From Saprospiraceae bacterium (GTDB taxonomy: Bacteria > Bacteroidota > Bacteroidia > Chitinophagales > Saprospiraceae): a stretch of 6,301 nt of DNA. The DNA lies in assembly GCA_020630355.1 (NCBI GenBank), contig JAHDBO010000121.1, positions 1-6,301 on the forward strand. Reading direction: 5' to 3'. Shown piece by piece: positions 5,362 through 6,301 of this stretch. The position numbers and the translations under genes are program-made. Every line of letters starts with the position of its first letter. Positions within the stretch are counted from its first letter, which is position 1. The notes beneath the pieces are model-generated. The model saw only the letters and a program-made list of their open reading frames with translations, did no database searches and was not told the DNA's origin.

Positions 5362-6301
5362 ATGCGCCAAAGTTTATTTCTGATTCCTTTTATCCTCTTT
5401 TATTCTTTTCTAGCGACCGCTCAGCTACAAAACCCGAAACAGTTTTTTGGCTATGAAATGGGCGAGGAATTTCACTTCCATCATAAGGTGGTCGCTTATT
5501 ACGAACATGTTGCTCAAAATAGCGATTTATTTAAGCTGATGCCTTACGGCAAAACGAACGAGGGCAGAGCGTTAATCTATGGCGTAGTCGCTTCTAAGAA
5601 AAACATGGCACGCCTTGATGATATTAGAAAAGACAATCTAAAACGGATTGGGCTGCTAGACGGAACGGTCAACAGCAAAGATGCCCCACCGATTATTTGG
5701 TTGAGTTACAATGTCCATGGCAATGAATCGGCAGGCACCAATGCTGCGCCACAGGTATTGTATGAATTGGTCAATACCAAGAACAAAAACACTCAAACGT
5801 GGCTAGAGGATGCCATCATCATCCTAGACCCGTGCATCAATCCCGATGGCTATAATCGCTATGTCAATTGGTACAAACAGGCACGCAACAAAACCCCTAA
5901 CACCAACGCCATCTCTAGGGAGCACAACGAGCCTTGGCCTGGCGGAAGAACCAATCACTATCTATTTGACTTGAATAGAGACTGGGCTTGGTTGACGCAA
6001 ACAGAATCCAAGCAACGCCTAAAAGTATATCAAGAATGGATGCCGCACGTACATGTCGATTTCCATGAAATGGGCTTCAACTCTCCTTATTATTTTGCAC
6101 CGGCCGCCAAACCATACCACAAGTATATCACCGATTTTCAAGGCGATTTCCAAGTAGCTATTGGTAAGACCAATGCCAAGTATTTTGACAAGGAAAATTG
6201 GCTCTACTATACCAAAGAGATTTTTGACCTCTTCTATCCTTCCTACGGAGATACTTACCCCACTTTCAATGGTGCGATAGGGATGACTTACGAACAAGGT
6301 G
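5362..6301 (+). CDS. Secreted M14 family zinc carboxypeptidase, 3' end beyond the window
   Basis: The first 313 codons of an open frame that runs off the right edge. Residues 1-20 are a signal peptide: R2, a hydrophobic core from L5 to L17, and an A18-T19-A20 cleavage site before Q21. The M14 domain follows: zinc ligands H119 and E122 (HGNES), the substrate-binding N205-R206 (DLNRDW), the third zinc ligand H235 (DFHEMG), and a probable catalytic glutamate E311 (MTYEQG) close to the edge. The H235-to-E311 gap of 76 residues is near the 74 between H196 and E270 of carboxypeptidase A. All core catalytic residues are therefore present. It should hydrolyse C-terminal residues of peptides outside the cytoplasm. 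Bacteroidota proteins of this kind often run to about 800 residues with extra C-terminal domains, perhaps for sorting, but none is visible here. The ATG at 5362 has no Shine-Dalgarno and an A-rich leader. Substrate preference cannot be told. Confidence 0.92.
   Translation, partial: MRQSLFLIPFILFYSFLATAQLQNPKQFFGYEMGEEFHFHHKVVAYYEHVAQNSDLFKLMPYGKTNEGRALIYGVVASKKNMARLDDIRKDNLKRIGLLDGTVNSKDAPPIIWLSYNVHGNESAGTNAAPQVLYELVNTKNKNTQTWLEDAIIILDPCINPDGYNRYVNWYKQARNKTPNTNAISREHNEPWPGGRTNHYLFDLNRDWAWLTQTESKQRLKVYQEWMPHVHVDFHEMGFNSPYYFAPAAKPYHKYITDFQGDFQVAIGKTNAKYFDKENWLYYTKEIFDLFYPSYGDTYPTFNGAIGMTYEQG

Noticed and set aside
6019..6297. 92-codon minus-strand open frame at the right edge
   Set aside because: It lies opposite the M14 catalytic core, whose conserved residues prove that the plus strand is the coding strand.

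Overview
The window reads as a stretch of ordinary chromosome from a member of the Bacteroidota, moderately AT-rich. Three things suggest this. First, there are promoter elements of the TTTG / TAnnTTTG type. Second, most start codons (radC, dnaB, rlmD, the M14 peptidase) lack a Shine-Dalgarno sequence. Third, there is a large secreted M14 carboxypeptidase of a kind common in that phylum. No genus can be named from the sequence alone.

Layout, left to right. A short exported or lipoprotein-like hypothetical gene lies on the minus strand (29-409). A 263-bp divergent spacer follows, with an A/T-tract block, a 15-bp element that recurs later in the window, and a perfect 13-bp inverted repeat just before radC. 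radC (673-1374, plus) converges on dnaB (1514-3055, minus). Their 139-bp gap holds a good intrinsic terminator for dnaB and an 18-bp tandem repeat that runs into the dnaB stop codon. Upstream of dnaB is a 515-bp gene-free region with several DnaA-box-like 9-mers, two of them forming a perfect inverted repeat, beside a very AT-rich stretch. Next is rlmD (3571-4980, minus). A 381-bp spacer follows; on its minus strand it carries a well-formed promoter, then a terminator with a seven-T run, then a second -7 element close to rlmD. At the right edge an M14 zinc carboxypeptidase (5362 onward, plus) starts and runs out of the window with all its predicted catalytic residues visible.

The genes are housekeeping functions: replication (dnaB), genome maintenance or unknown (radC), rRNA modification (rlmD) and secreted peptide hydrolysis (M14). 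They do not form one obvious pathway and there is no mobile element, CRISPR array, tRNA or rRNA. The most interesting material is non-coding: the DnaA-box cluster between dnaB and rlmD (a candidate replication origin or DnaA-controlled region) and the short promoter-to-terminator unit upstream of rlmD (a candidate small RNA or attenuated leader).
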